A program made the translations under genes and the position numbers. This document shows positions 24,156-35,956 of a stretch of 64,000 bases of DNA, one piece after another (the first letter of the stretch is position 1; every line of letters starts with the position of its first letter). Source of the DNA: Leptodontidium sp. MPI-SDFR-AT-0119 (Eukaryota > Ascomycota > Leotiomycetes > Helotiales > Leptodontidiaceae). The notes beneath the pieces are model-generated. The model saw nothing but the letters and a program-made list of their open reading frames with translations, was not told the origin of the DNA and searched no databases. The DNA is taken from positions 1,488,001-1,552,000 of the forward strand of contig JAHLEZ010000004.1 in the NCBI GenBank assembly GCA_020726505.1. Reading direction: 5' to 3'.

Positions 24156-25730
24156 ATGCCTCATAATCCAGAGCGAGCTCAAGACCACAGAACACCTGGA
24201 GAAGGATATGTGATACTCTGGTTCGGTTGTACAGAAGGGATCGCCTGGATTCGATCCCAGCGAGTTACAAACGGTTAGTACTACGAGAATGTCGGAGCTA
24301 AGAGGTAATTATAGGACCTGTACGTACGATTGCCTACCATGGCCCTTCGACACGAGGTCGAATATAAAGTCAAGCAAAAAGCAAAGCTGATTCAAAATAT
24401 AGCTAGCGCTATTCAAATAAGTTCACCACGGATGGACCTCCTGGTTCGATGACGAACGCGAAGATCCCATGTCTACCTTACTCCAGTTCGGGCGCTTGAA
24501 AGATCAAGAGGTTTCGTTTCCGTGTGCTTTACGAGAATCGAGAGAGTTGGTGTTTGGCATATTGAGAATGTTGACGCGTGGAGAGATGATCTTCTGGAGA
24601 TCGAAAGGAGGTATGTATAGTAGTTGGATTGGTGATCTTTACACCCGCAGCCGTTTGACGGGAGGCGTTTCTTTAATTTATGGGACGAGATATGGGAGAT
24701 CGAACCTGTTCCTCGTCCTGTGAGCTTTCATAGGGTGTGTGTGGGTGATTTGAGGCGTGGCGGGTTGGTGATTTCCATCCTGAGTTACTGGCGGGCAGAG
24801 AGAGGGCTGTGGCTTTGTATATGTATATGTAGGACGGAGGGTTGATGATGCGTTTGACGAGCATGTCGATGTTGGATCCTATGATTTTAGTGATGACTTC
24901 TTGGTTCCGGACGAGGAAGTCGGGGATAATGTCTCTAGCGAGAGCGAGGAGAGTTCCCAACCCAGCGACGGAGATCAGGATTCCGATTCTGGGGAACTCG
25001 AGAGCGAGGATAACTCCGAGCCAAGCACAGTTGTGAATAAAGGGATTCAGGATTCCGGTGATGAGGAACCAGAAAAGTCAAGGGACACTTGAACGAGAAG
25101 AAGATCCATTCAGTGATTCGGGTAATCCTCACCTTCGATAGTTGAGATCCTCCATCGTCGACGTAAACCTAAAGCAGTCACATCAAATCCAGTTATTCCT
25201 TCAAGAAAGCGACGCTTACTATCTCGTACCGCAGGACGAACACGGCCGATGCCGTCTTCACGAACATCACCGATTCACATTGACTTGACCAACACTACAG
25301 AGTCCGATACAGAGGCAGACGCGAATCCTGATCCCGATCCCGTAACTTCCCAAAAGCAAAGTCGTAATCACACCGCGCAGTAGAAGACGGTCTGAAGACT
25401 CGCCGAGCCCCTTCATACGACGGTGAAGAAACGGGTCCTGACGACCGGATCCCTAATCCGGCGAGTAAGAAGAAGAGGAGATGCCTTTTTGGGGACCTTG
25501 ACGATTTCAGCGAAGGAGAAGTGAGAAATGGGTAGCTGTTGGAGCAGGAGTTGGATGATGGTCAGGTATTTCGTTCTAGAAGGTCTGAAACAAAACTTGG
25601 GGTAAAGCAACATTCAAATCTAGTCATTAAAGACGAGGAGGATGCTTTTGGAATGAATAATTTGAGGCAGAGAAGGAGGGGAGAGGATGAGGATGTGGAG
25701 GAAACCATTCTTCATTGTTATATAATCTAG
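24156..25730 (+). pseudogene. Decayed protein-coding gene with stops and frameshifts
   Basis: Coding-like peptides appear in order on the plus strand but in changing frames. From the ATG at 24156 comes a start reading GYVILWFGCTEGIAWIRSQR. Near 24430 there is WTSWFDDEREDPMSTLLQFG, and near 24650 FDGRRFFNLWDEIWEIEPVP. A Ser/Asp/Glu-rich stretch lies at about 24840-25090, a basic then SIM-like stretch PIHIDLTNTTESDTEADA at about 25260-25330, and an acidic tail ends at 25730. Stops (for example at 25090, 25381 and 25535) and frame changes separate them, and intron-like borders explain only some. The most likely reading is a degraded gene with an acidic C-terminus; a strongly mis-sequenced or many-intron live gene is possible. 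No family is recognised. Confidence 0.55.
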
Positions 25731-28700
25731 CTAGTCTTTGCAGGAAATGCTTTTGTATTCTTGTGTGAAAATTTGGGACCACCAAACCAATTCGAGCATT
25801 ATTTTACGATGTGTGATATGCTCGTTTTTGGTGGTTGTTTTGGCAAGCTAGGAGATGTCAACACCAGTTCGGCTATTGGATGAGCACAGCATTGAAAGAA
25901 ATGAATTTCCCGACCAATGAGGTAGGTTCTCAGGACTCTCGGACCACTTAAGAATATGGGAAGTAGTATGAATACGAAAATAGAGAAGTCTTAGAGTCTC
26001 AGGCCATTGAGGGGATATCGGCGAAGCACTTCCAAATCAAGAGTCTGGATCGTTAAATACCTTGGGCTTTGCTTGGCACGCAAAAGGAAACGAAGTTGCA
26101 AACCAACAGATCAGCTCATCTGTACAAAATTTACACTGGCTGAGAATATGGCAATCAACCGGTCTCCAGATAATCAACTTCCCGGAGCTGTCGAAGGAAT
26201 TTTCTAATTAAAGAGGAACAATAGACACGTGATCGTCATGTGACGATGAAAGCCAACCGCCTGGATCACATACCTAGGTACTTTCGTACTCTTCTCACCA
26301 TCCTCCTCCAAGACTTCAATACCAGCAATCGAAACGAGGAATCAAGAAAGAGAAAAGAGATGCAGGAATAATTCGGACCTCGGGAACAATCCCACATAAT
26401 CGTGACGGAGTCGGAGCCCAGATCCTTTTTCACACCCACCTCCCACGCCCAAATACTCCCGATTTCCCGTGGTTGGGCGGGTTGCGTACATCCATGTATG
26501 CATGCATGAATGGTGTAGTCATGGAATTATAACTGGAATTCGGAATGGGAACTGGACTTGGACAGGAATGGAGAAGGAGATATCAGCCGTCCCGAACATC
26601 TTGCGTTGAGTTGCGTTGAGTTGCATCGCCCTTGCGTGTTTTTTTTTGCCTCCTACTTTCTGCATGAGCGTGTGTGGTTTGGGTTCTGGGCTGTTTCTAG
26701 GCTCCAGTCATATGCATGTGTTTGTCAGGGTCTGCGTCTAGATGATGGATGGCTTGAGGGATGGGATGGGTTGGGATGGCTGAGCCGGGTTGGAGGAGAG
26801 AGGAGAGGGAGGGGTGATGTGAGTGAGTGAGGAGAGACGTCGGCGTCGGCTTGTGATGACGGATACAGTCGGAACCGGGAGCGGGGAGGGGTTATGTATG
26901 GTTCATTCTATTTGTTTTTCGAGGAGGAGATGTGTGATGTGATGTGATGTGATGCAGGTCATGAGTAAGTTGTTCGAGGTGGCTTGGAGACTTGGGAGAC
27001 TCGGGAACGAAGTCTTGAGTGGGGATGGATCATGGATGGATGGATACAGTACTCGTTAAAGAAAGGGGGGAAAGCCGAGGCAGGCGTGTCGAAAATAAAT
27101 AGGCAAGAAGAAGCAGATGGAGGAGAAGTATTGCAGGTCGTGATTCGATTCCATTGATGTACCGTGTGTATGCATGCAACTGTATGTGGCTAAGTACGAA
27201 GTTAAGGTAAGGTTCGTTGGGCTTCAACGTGGGATTTCTCCAGTAGGGCATCGCATGGCAGTAAGAGGCGCAGAAGAAAACGGTCCGGTAAGGAAAAGAA
27301 AGAGAGAAAACTGTATCAAAGAGGGGTTGAGACCGCCAATCCACCCAGAATGCAGAGAATACCCGCGGGTAAGCAGAGTACTGCCTTTGATATGCCCGTT
27401 TTGAAGCCGGTGTCGCTCTTGGAGGTGGGTTTGGACAGTAGAGATATGCGCTTGATGTTGGAGTTGACAAGTACGGTTATGTCATGGGGGAGCGGGATTT
27501 TTTTTTAGGGATTCGTTTTTTCTTTTGGAAGGGAGAGGTGGACTGGAGTTTTGAGTGGTGATGCAGATGTAGATGCAGACTCGTTCCATTCCAGCGGAGA
27601 CTCGAACAGATTCGAGAAGAGGAGAGGAGTTCGTCAGCTAGAGTACAGTACGACTCTGCGAGCTGCCGGAATGGGATTCGTGTGCGTGGGTGGGAGCTAC
27701 TATTCAAGACATGAGGTTTTGGTTGGGTTGGACTGGCGGATGCTGATGCTGATGCTGATGGGATGGCAATTCGGCGACGTCAGTGTGTAAATCTGCTTCC
27801 GAATTGAGCGCAGACCAAAGGGGATGAGGTAAGGCTGTGGTCAGTGAGTTGGAGCGATCCGGTTTGGCCGGGCTGTGAAATCTCACGATAGGTGGGATGG
27901 ATGGATGGATGGATTATTATTACGGGTACGCTCCGAGCTCCAGTCCTGGCTGGCGTGCATCGTGGATTGATGGAATGGAACGGACGGTGGTTGTTGTGCT
28001 CGTATGTATGGCTGGCACTCGAAGGGTTTAAGGAACTAGGTAAGTGAATATGAAATGGATCTGAGGAACGCTGCGCTGGTCGGCGAACGAACCCATCGCC
28101 TGGGTTTGATAGATTGCGTTGCTCGCTCTCATAGGTAAAGTAGTATTAGAAAACTCTGCAACAGGGAGGGTGATCGACTTGAACCGTCCTAATTGGCACA
28201 GAGCATGACGGCCTTGACTACTATCGTGAGATCGAGACGTGAAGACCCGGCCAGAAGTCTCCGTCCGCTGAGAAGCATCATCCCATCGTCATGGTACGGT
28301 CTCGCCAAAAAGATCCAGGGTCTATCAGGATTCGTACCCCATCTTTCGAACGGTCTTTGCCAACGGTGGCGGAGACTAACTCCTTGGTGCAAGTGGTGAC
28401 CTTTCGTCTGATCTTAGAGTGGTAAAGTTCCGTAAATTGAAGAAATAAAACCGGGGTTGGCTAGACTCTCTTCGGAGAGGGTTGGTTTATTTTTACTTTA
28501 GGCCGGTCGGCCGGACCCAAGGACCCAAGGACCACGGAATAAAGACCACTTGGGGTTGCACGCACGACTTGTACGATCATGAGAGCTGTGCTCAGCGGAC
28601 TCGAGATCTTGCATTTAGCATCTGGCATCCGGAATCTGGCAATATGGATGGAGGGGAGGGGATTAGGGGGGATGATGACGCTGAGGCGAATCTCGTGAGA

Positions 28701-31700
28701 GAAGTGAGTGAGGCGGGCAAGATTTGCACTCTCTAATAAGGAGCAGTCAGCAGCATCTGACTTGACTTGACTTGACTTCCATGGTTGACTGGCCCTCGCC
28801 TCGGCGTCGTGGACAGGCAGGAGGCAGCAGGAGGCTGCAGCCGTTGGGAGAGTTTTTCAGAGAGGTGGCTGCTTGACTACTTGACTGCTGCTTGACTGAC
28901 ACAGGGGCTGGGCTAACTTTTGATTACACCTCCTCTCCTAATTTCCTGCAGGGGGCGTCGAGTCGCTGTCTGGTGGATGAACTCGCTTCTGAGAAAATCC
29001 TTGCCGCATCATGAGACTCGACAGGTACGAAAGTAGTTCCAGGGCTAGAATAGGAAAAGCTGTTCTGATTCTGCCTTCATCCAAAATTGAAACACTTTCA
29101 TCACGAAATATGCGGCGGTGTTTTGGTGCCGCGAACCGGTGTTCACCCTGCCTGCACTGCACTGCACCGCACCTTACCTAGGCAGGTCGGAGAAGGGGTC
29201 AGCTTCTGGTCTTGCTCTTGCTCTTCCACAGCTCGTAAGACAGACCGGGAAAAATACTCGAGAGGGATCACCGAGTGTCTAAAGACTCAAGACACAGATC
29301 GTGATTGGGTCAGAAGGGGGTGCCTGCTGAAGTCGTCGCCAGTGGGTGCGTGCATGCTTCTGCAGGCAGGGCAGGGCAGGGCAGGGCTTTCAAATCAGAC
29401 TTTTGAGAGTCCCGTGTGGCATGGCATGGCATGGCAATGGCAGGACTGAATGCCCACCCACTGGTGACCAGCCTGGACTCTGATCCGATTGGGAAGTCTA
29501 TTTATTTATTTATCTATTTATTACAGTACGGTCTTCTCGAAGTTGCCCAGCGCACGAAAGTAATTCGGGTGCTGAAATGAAAGTGAGGAATGAGGGAGGG
29601 AGGATGATTGCCGCGGCTTTCAGCAATAATAGCCGGGAGGGGATGCAATCTAGTCAGTCAGTCAGTCAGTCAGTCATTCATTGTTTGAGTTACGGATCCG
29701 GTATGGATACGATACTCTTTTTCGTGATGAGACGAATCCTATTTGCTTGCTTCTCGCTCAGAAATCACTTGTGGCTTTGGAGGAGAGACAGGCAGCAGGC
29801 ACCTATGAGGAAGAAGAGAGCAGAAGAACCAGTCATCGAATGGGCGACGAAAGCAAGATTTAGTCTTGGGCCAGCGATTGGTGCCTTTGGACACCGCCTC
29901 TTCGTCGATTTGGCTAGGACTGTGGACTGACTGTGGACTGTGGGATGATGGATGGCTCAGGCGGTTGAGATTGCCCCTAAAAGCCGGACGGCCACGACAG
30001 CTCCTACCACCACCACACAAATTGTCAGCGCGAGACCAACTGCAGTGGCCACACACTGGCACAGGAGAGGAAGCGAAGGGAAGGGAAGGGTCTTGGACTC
30101 TTGGACATTCTGGGCTGGTCCTTGCGGGCGAAGTTGGGTGTCCGTCCCCTTGATCAGAACAGGCGACAGGATGGATGCACCAGCAGGCAGGATACATACA
30201 TTGTGCAAAACAGAAACAATAACAAAGGGCACGCATATTCATTTATATTGGTATCGGTGATGGTAAATACTGAAACATTCTATTCTACCCTCGAGTAATT
30301 TGTAGATAGATATCAAACCACCGTAAGAGGCATATATATACATACCAACATAGGCTTGCTCCACACATATGCACACATAAATAATTGTTTCTGGATGGTA
30401 AAACATTCGGCGAACACACAGCCAGCCAGCCAAGGGGGGCAAGGAGATTTGTCCCCGGATCCAGCAGCTGGAAAGTCGAACACGATGACTGTCGGCTGTG
30501 ACTGACTGACTGCTACCTCACCTTGCCTTGCTTTGCCTTGCCCTGCCATGCTCGACTGCGTAATACTGCCTTGCTACTGACTCTGTGTTAGTGAGTGACT
30601 CCTGATGGGGGTGTAGTGTGGTGTGGTGTGGTGTGAAGAAAAATAAGAATCCGAGGCGGAGAAGTGCAGTGCAGCAGTGCGATGGATGATGGATGATGCA
30701 GTGCAGACTGTGCAGTAGCGCAGCACAGTAGCTGCAGAGAACTAACTTACTTACTTACCTACTTGGCCGTAGGCTTAGAGTAGGTTAGAATGAATGAATG
30801 AGTTCTCCACACCACTGACTGAGTCCGCTGCCCGTGAGTCCACTCACTCCCACCCACCCAGTCCAGTCCGGTCCAGTCTCACTCCCACCCATTCTTGTTT
30901 AGTGTGCCGTGCCAGGTGAAGGAAAGGAAAGCCACTGGCCCGACCGGCCACTCCTCTCCTCTCCTCTCCTCGCCTTCCCTTTCCTTCCTACCCTACCCTA
31001 CCCTACTCACTCGACTCCCTTCTCCCTCCGCGCCCTGCTTTGCTTCCTTTCTTCTCTCTTCAGAGAATAATTGATTCTACTCAACAATCGCCATCTCCAT
31101 CCCCCCAATCTCGATATCCTACCTACGAGATCCTTCCCTCTCCTCCTCCTCCTCGTCCTTCTCTTCATCGACTTCGCACCCTCTCGATATCGACCAAGGG
31201 CTTCTCTATTCTCCATTCTCGAACCGGTACAGGCCACAATCCTGCAGTTGACGACCGCGATCCAGGCCAGTTGAAGAGACCAGCCAGGCAAGCTCAGGAG
31301 GTTCGTACATACTTCATTTATTCACTCCGGGGGAATCAGATCAAGCAGCACGCCAGAGTATCCGACCATTGCAACGGACTCGCCTCCCCATTGCTCATCG
31401 TCGAAGTCGGCCTTCGGCTTGTTGTGGTCATCCATCTCAAAAGACATACCTACCTGCTCCAGCATATCACAGAGCCCGAAAACATCTACAACTCGAATGC
31501 AGCTCGATTCTACACATCCATAGCGCGAACAGTGTCTGTTTCGATTCCCCTGAGACAATTCACCAGATCATCCGAGGGTCGTCGCGGAAAGTTCTGTGCG
31601 GAACAAAAGGCTAACGGAACCTACTTTAGAATACTTACATCACCCAAATTCTCGAACAACATCCCTTCGCCGCATGGTCGATTCGAATTGAAAACGTTGC

Positions 31701-31957
31701 GTGACGTTCGTCGCTTTCTCTGACTGGGTTGAGATTCTCTGCAGCCGCTCCTCGACTTCATCATTCATATGGCAGAATAATTATATGCACCGACCTCTTT
31801 AGTTTTTCTCGTCAACTTTCCATCGCCGACTTCATCATCGCAAGCTCTCGAGCCCTCGAATATCTAGCACCTCGCTCAGTATATTCGACAAAGCAAGAAG
31901 AATTACTTCTTCTTGTTTCTGACAGAGATCCCTCTGTCAGCTTCTCGACCGCCCATC
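25731..31957. other. 6 kb gene-free region rich in short tandem repeats
   Basis: I find no supported gene. The stretch from about 26.5 to 31.0 kb holds many penta-, tetra- and hexanucleotide tracts. Examples are GATGT 26936-26954, GATGCT 27739-27760, GGAT 27895-27914, TGACT 28758-28778, GGCAG 29366-29387, TGGCA 29417-29436, AGTC 29652-29675, GGTGT 30616-30635, ACTT 30744-30757 and CTCCT 30951-30970. The last kilobase before 31958 is C/T-rich and probably the long 5' leader of the cyclin gene; a 227-codon open stretch there (31040-31723) has no domain. Confidence 0.5.
29652..29675. repeat. (AGTC)6 microsatellite
   Basis: Six perfect AGTC units form one of about ten short tandem tracts upstream of the cyclin gene. 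Confidence 0.9.
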
Positions 31958-32959
31958 ATGTTGACTTCCGGTGGTGTCTGTGCCGTTCTGGACTATGAAA
32001 TCGATCAGCTCACGGAGTACATTGCCGAGATGGCCCAACGAATTGTTCTTCCCAGCGGCTCCGTTTCTCCGGCTTTCAGAAAATTCGTCCAGGGGTTGCT
32101 CACTTCGACGAGACTCCCAAGCACCACCATCCTCCTCGGCATGAACTATCTCGCAAGACGAATGAACATGCTCAAGGCCGCCGGTCCGTGCAAAGTCACC
32201 GATGGTGTTGTCTGGAGGATGTTGACGATCGGTCTTCTCCTGGGAAGCAAGTTCTTGGACGACAATACATTCCAGAATCGATCATGGTCAGAAGTCAGTG
32301 GCATTCCGGTTTCTGAGCTCAACACCATGGAACACGAATGGTTGGAAGCGATGGAATGGAACCTGTATGTCAATCTTGACACGAGCAAGGATTTCAATGC
32401 GTGGCTACAAAGCTGGAACGAGTGGCGCGAGAGCAAGAACATTCAACGGAAGGCAACCCTTGATCGTCTTGCGCCTATGCCACTTGCTCCGATCGATACA
32501 AATGTGCAGCGGCCACGACCGTATTCTCAGGCTTACAATGGATATTCCAAGAGTGCTTCGCGAGAGCGTCCGCAGTCTGGATTCCATTCTGGTTACGATC
32601 AGTCGGCTTGGGTTAACTCGTATCCTACACCACACCTCACTCCTCCATCCGCGCCCGACTCAGGTCTTAACACCCCTGAGTATATGAGTGCCACTGGTGG
32701 AGCTCCTCGATACAATGATTGGGCCGTGTTCAATCAGTACTCCAGGGGATACCAACCACAGACTCATGCCACATACGTTCCAACACACATCAACCCGCAA
32801 CTCACCCCGTTCACTCCTTATGACAACCATTATGGACACCACTATGGTAACATCTGGGATCATAGTTCCGCGGATTGCAGCTGTGGCAGCTGCAATGTCC
32901 AGTCCAAGCAGCCTTACTTCATGAACCATGGTTATGGTCAGCAGATCGTCGCCGGATAG
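31958..32959 (+). CDS. Cyclin of the Pho85/CLG1-like type
   Basis: A single exon codes 333 residues. The start ATG follows CCCATC and precedes LTSGGVCAVLDYEID. The N-terminal half is a cyclin box (about residues 30-150) with LPSTTILLGMNYLARRMNML, LLLGSKFLDDNTFQNRSWSE and LNTMEHEWLEAMEWNLYVNL, the pattern of PCL-type cyclins that partner the Pho85 kinase. The C-terminal half is low-complexity, rich in Tyr, Pro, His, Asn and Gln, and ends with a small Cys cluster (SADCSCGSCN). Long, repeat-rich 5' flanks suggest complex regulation. I lean to a CLG1-like cyclin, but the exact PCL subgroup needs alignment. Confidence 0.85.
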   Translation: MLTSGGVCAVLDYEIDQLTEYIAEMAQRIVLPSGSVSPAFRKFVQGLLTSTRLPSTTILLGMNYLARRMNMLKAAGPCKVTDGVVWRMLTIGLLLGSKFLDDNTFQNRSWSEVSGIPVSELNTMEHEWLEAMEWNLYVNLDTSKDFNAWLQSWNEWRESKNIQRKATLDRLAPMPLAPIDTNVQRPRPYSQAYNGYSKSASRERPQSGFHSGYDQSAWVNSYPTPHLTPPSAPDSGLNTPEYMSATGGAPRYNDWAVFNQYSRGYQPQTHATYVPTHINPQLTPFTPYDNHYGHHYGNIWDHSSADCSCGSCNVQSKQPYFMNHGYGQQIVAG

Positions 32960-35956
32960 ACAGCACCTTTGAATTTGCTCTCGAATGATTTACCGTACAT
33001 TTCACGGACGATGATCACTCGATCAATACCCCTTGTTGCCTAGCGCACCGAAACAAAAGTTCTTTTGCATTTTTTTTTCTTTCGACGTCATTTCACAGCG
33101 CGCATTACGTTCAGTGGTGTTGTTCCGGCCGGGCCATTCAAAAATACGATAATCACGCATACGGACACACCCCTCACGATCTCGAGTTGCGTGCGCCTAC
33201 ACAGCGGCTGCCTCGATCTTACGATTTCCTTTTAATTTTCGGTCACTCGGCGTTGCATCAGCGAATTTAGATCTTTCCTTTGTCTTTCGAAAACAGGATG
33301 GCATGAAGACCGGAAGGACATCCGGTCAGGTGTTTGGGTTTAGGGAGAGGCTCCTTTGCTCTTTGCGGAATAATTTGCGTTGGCCCCTGCTTTTGAACAT
33401 CGACGATTTTTTTTTCCTTGTTATAGATTTTGACCTGCTGGGGTCTCATAAAAACAACATTTGGGCTGCCGATTTCTTCGGTCTCGCCACCCAGGAATTT
33501 GTAATTAGGCGGCTCTCTTTCCTCTTTTCCTTTCGTCTTCGAGACATTTCCTCCTTTCTTGTACAATGGTTTGGATTTCTTTGCTGGCTTTCTTAACGTT
33601 GGAGAAGGCTGGCTTGCACAAAATGGGGCATGGGATGGAATTTGCTTTTATACTTCAATTCGACCTGGCGCTACAGAATGGATGGATATCGGCCGGTATC
33701 TTCACTGGCTCTTTCCAGTAGCACCAAAACGTTTGCTTGGGGAGTGGGAATCGTGGAAACGAAAGCATGCATGGGAAAGAATGGAGCTGCGGGGTTGGGG
33801 TTTTACACAAAAGAAGCTCTTGCACATCTGGGATCCCCCTTTGGTTTTGGCTGTTTGCTGGATGGGTTTTTTTCTTTTCGTTTCTCGCGGAGGTCTTTAT
33901 TTGAATGAATGGTGAGGGAGGCATTTGGGCAGATGGGCGGTCGGCTGGTTTTATTAGGGAACGTTCTTGATTCTGCAAGATTCCTGCAACACGGAATAAA
34001 GCTGCTACTACTGCTTGCTTGCTTGGCTGGCTGGACACGAAGTTATGAAATCGGTCGTCGATTTTTTTTCTGGATTTTTTTTCTTCGAAGGGCAATCAAT
34101 TTCCCTGCATACGATCAGAGAGGCTGGCTGGAAGTCGATCCATATGAGGATGCTTCAGATGAGAGAAGACTCTATCTTGCACTCTTTAGGAGAGCGGGTG
34201 GCTTTAGATTAATATGAAGACATTGTGCCTTCGATCTACCCTTTTTTGCTCTCCCCCAGGTGATTGATTCAATACTAACTGCCAAGCAGGGCGAGGTAGG
34301 TTCAAAACCCTCATCACATGTCCCTCTTCCAAACTCCGGCACAACACCAAACATTCATTCACCAATCAGAAAAAAAGAAAGAGAAAGAAAAGATACTTTC
34401 GCAAGTGCTGCGGGGTATGAGTGGGGGGGCTTGATAGAAATCGGGCGAAGTGAGGAGAGGAGAACCTGGAAGTAGAGGGTTTCCCAGCCCTCATCCGACG
34501 TTCGGAGATGTGGATCAATTTTTTTGAAGTTCGATTCGGTCGGTTGTCGGTTGTCTACCTCGATTTACAAAGCAAGATGGGGGGGGCTCTTGATTCTTGT
34601 CTGTTTTGGATGGGATGAGAATTTTCCACGGCAGCCCCACTTAACTTCAATTTTTTTATCGACCCAGGTGGTGGTTAAAGCAGGCCACGAGATTTTGCAG
34701 ATTTAGATGTGGGGGTTTAGGGGAAGGGGAAGGATAAGTAAGGGTGAGGGAACTTTGATGCTGGGGACTTTGGGACTTTTGGGAATTGGAGATGAGGTTA
34801 TTTCGGGATTTTATTTGGGGGGGGGGGGGGGGTTGATTGGTGCATTTTTTTTCCCTTCTCCTTTTTTTTTGGCTGGGATGTAGGAACGGGGAAAGTTGAT
34901 GTCCATTTCCCCCCTTCGTTCGTTCGCTTCACCTAGTTTAGCAGCCTTCACTGCGAAGTTGAAGAAGTCCAAAGTGCAGCGCTGCGCTACCTGACTGCCA
35001 AGGAAGTTGATGTCTAAAACCTAATGGATATCTACTTGTATCCTGCCTGCCTGCATACGACACTGTATATCCCAACTAAGCGAGCGTCGTGGAAGTTAGG
35101 ATGAACATAGCTAGTTAGTTACCTTACATAGCGCCAGCGTTCCTCACCCAGCTTCTCGCTTCCCTAATGTTGGTTATATTTTGACTTCTTGATACATTTT
35201 CTTTTATCTTCAAGAGGAGGTTTCAAAAAAATCCTGGAATCAGTCTAGGCCGATCTTTCCCCACCATTTTCGCGGGTTTCAACCCTCACTTCAAATCCCA
35301 CCGCATCATAAGTCGTTCTCTCCCCCAAATAGCCCACCTAAAAAGAGGGGGAAACTATCCTCTTAGCCGACTCTCAAAGTCAACATCGTGCTGATTCCCA
35401 CCTTATCTCTCACCTCTTCCAGAAAGCCCGGAATTGAGGCTCACTTGCCAATTTCTCTTCTCTCCGTTTCTTGCCACAATAATAAACCTATGACATCCTC
35501 ACGAACATCCTGTCTGTCTAGTCGCCTGGTGCGCGAGACAGGAACGGGTATACCTCGTCATCGTATCGTCCACCTTTCTCAGCTTTTGTTTATGTTTGAA
35601 CAGCAATCATATGTCCAGCATTCTCGTCGGGGTGTATATATTCCCATCGATTATTACCGGTATATCTAAATCCCATGAATTGAGTTCTAATGGTATGTAT
35701 ACATATTTATTTCGCTTTCCATTTTCGCTTAGGCCACATGGCACTCTCACCTCATGGCCCCCGCCCCCCTTGGTCCAAAGTAGCACCCCCATGGAGACTC
35801 GCGAGTGGCAGTTAGGCATACTCTCCAGCAGGGCAAAATTCTGTATTCTGTCTCTCGATTGAACTATATGATATGTACATCAACTTCCAAGTCCGAACTC
35901 TTCATCAACTAACCCACGTGGTCCATCCAGATCATATCTACCCTGTGCTAGTATCT
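32960..35956. other. Gene-poor region with homopolymer runs
   Basis: This 3 kb lies between the cyclin 3' end and the convergent transporter gene. It has many T runs of 7-9 and a G16 tract (34817-34832). Open stretches of up to 146 codons have no domain and resemble simple sequence. I call nothing here. Confidence 0.4.
34817..34832. repeat. G16 homopolymer
   Basis: Sixteen consecutive G bases are flanked by T-rich sequence. Confidence 0.9.

Noticed and set aside
24245..24275. T-arm-like GGATTCGATCCC near a Val/Arg-type context
   Set aside because: The stem pairs only four bases around an eight-base loop and no D-arm or acceptor stem precedes it; the bases read as coding text of the decayed gene.
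30989..31006. Run of CCCTA units resembling telomere repeat
   Set aside because: Units are five bases (CCCTA), not the fungal six-base CCCTAA, and only about three occur among other simple repeats.
31040..31723. 227-codon open frame upstream of the cyclin
   Set aside because: It has no recognisable domain and lies in a C/T-rich leader; probably 5' UTR sequence.
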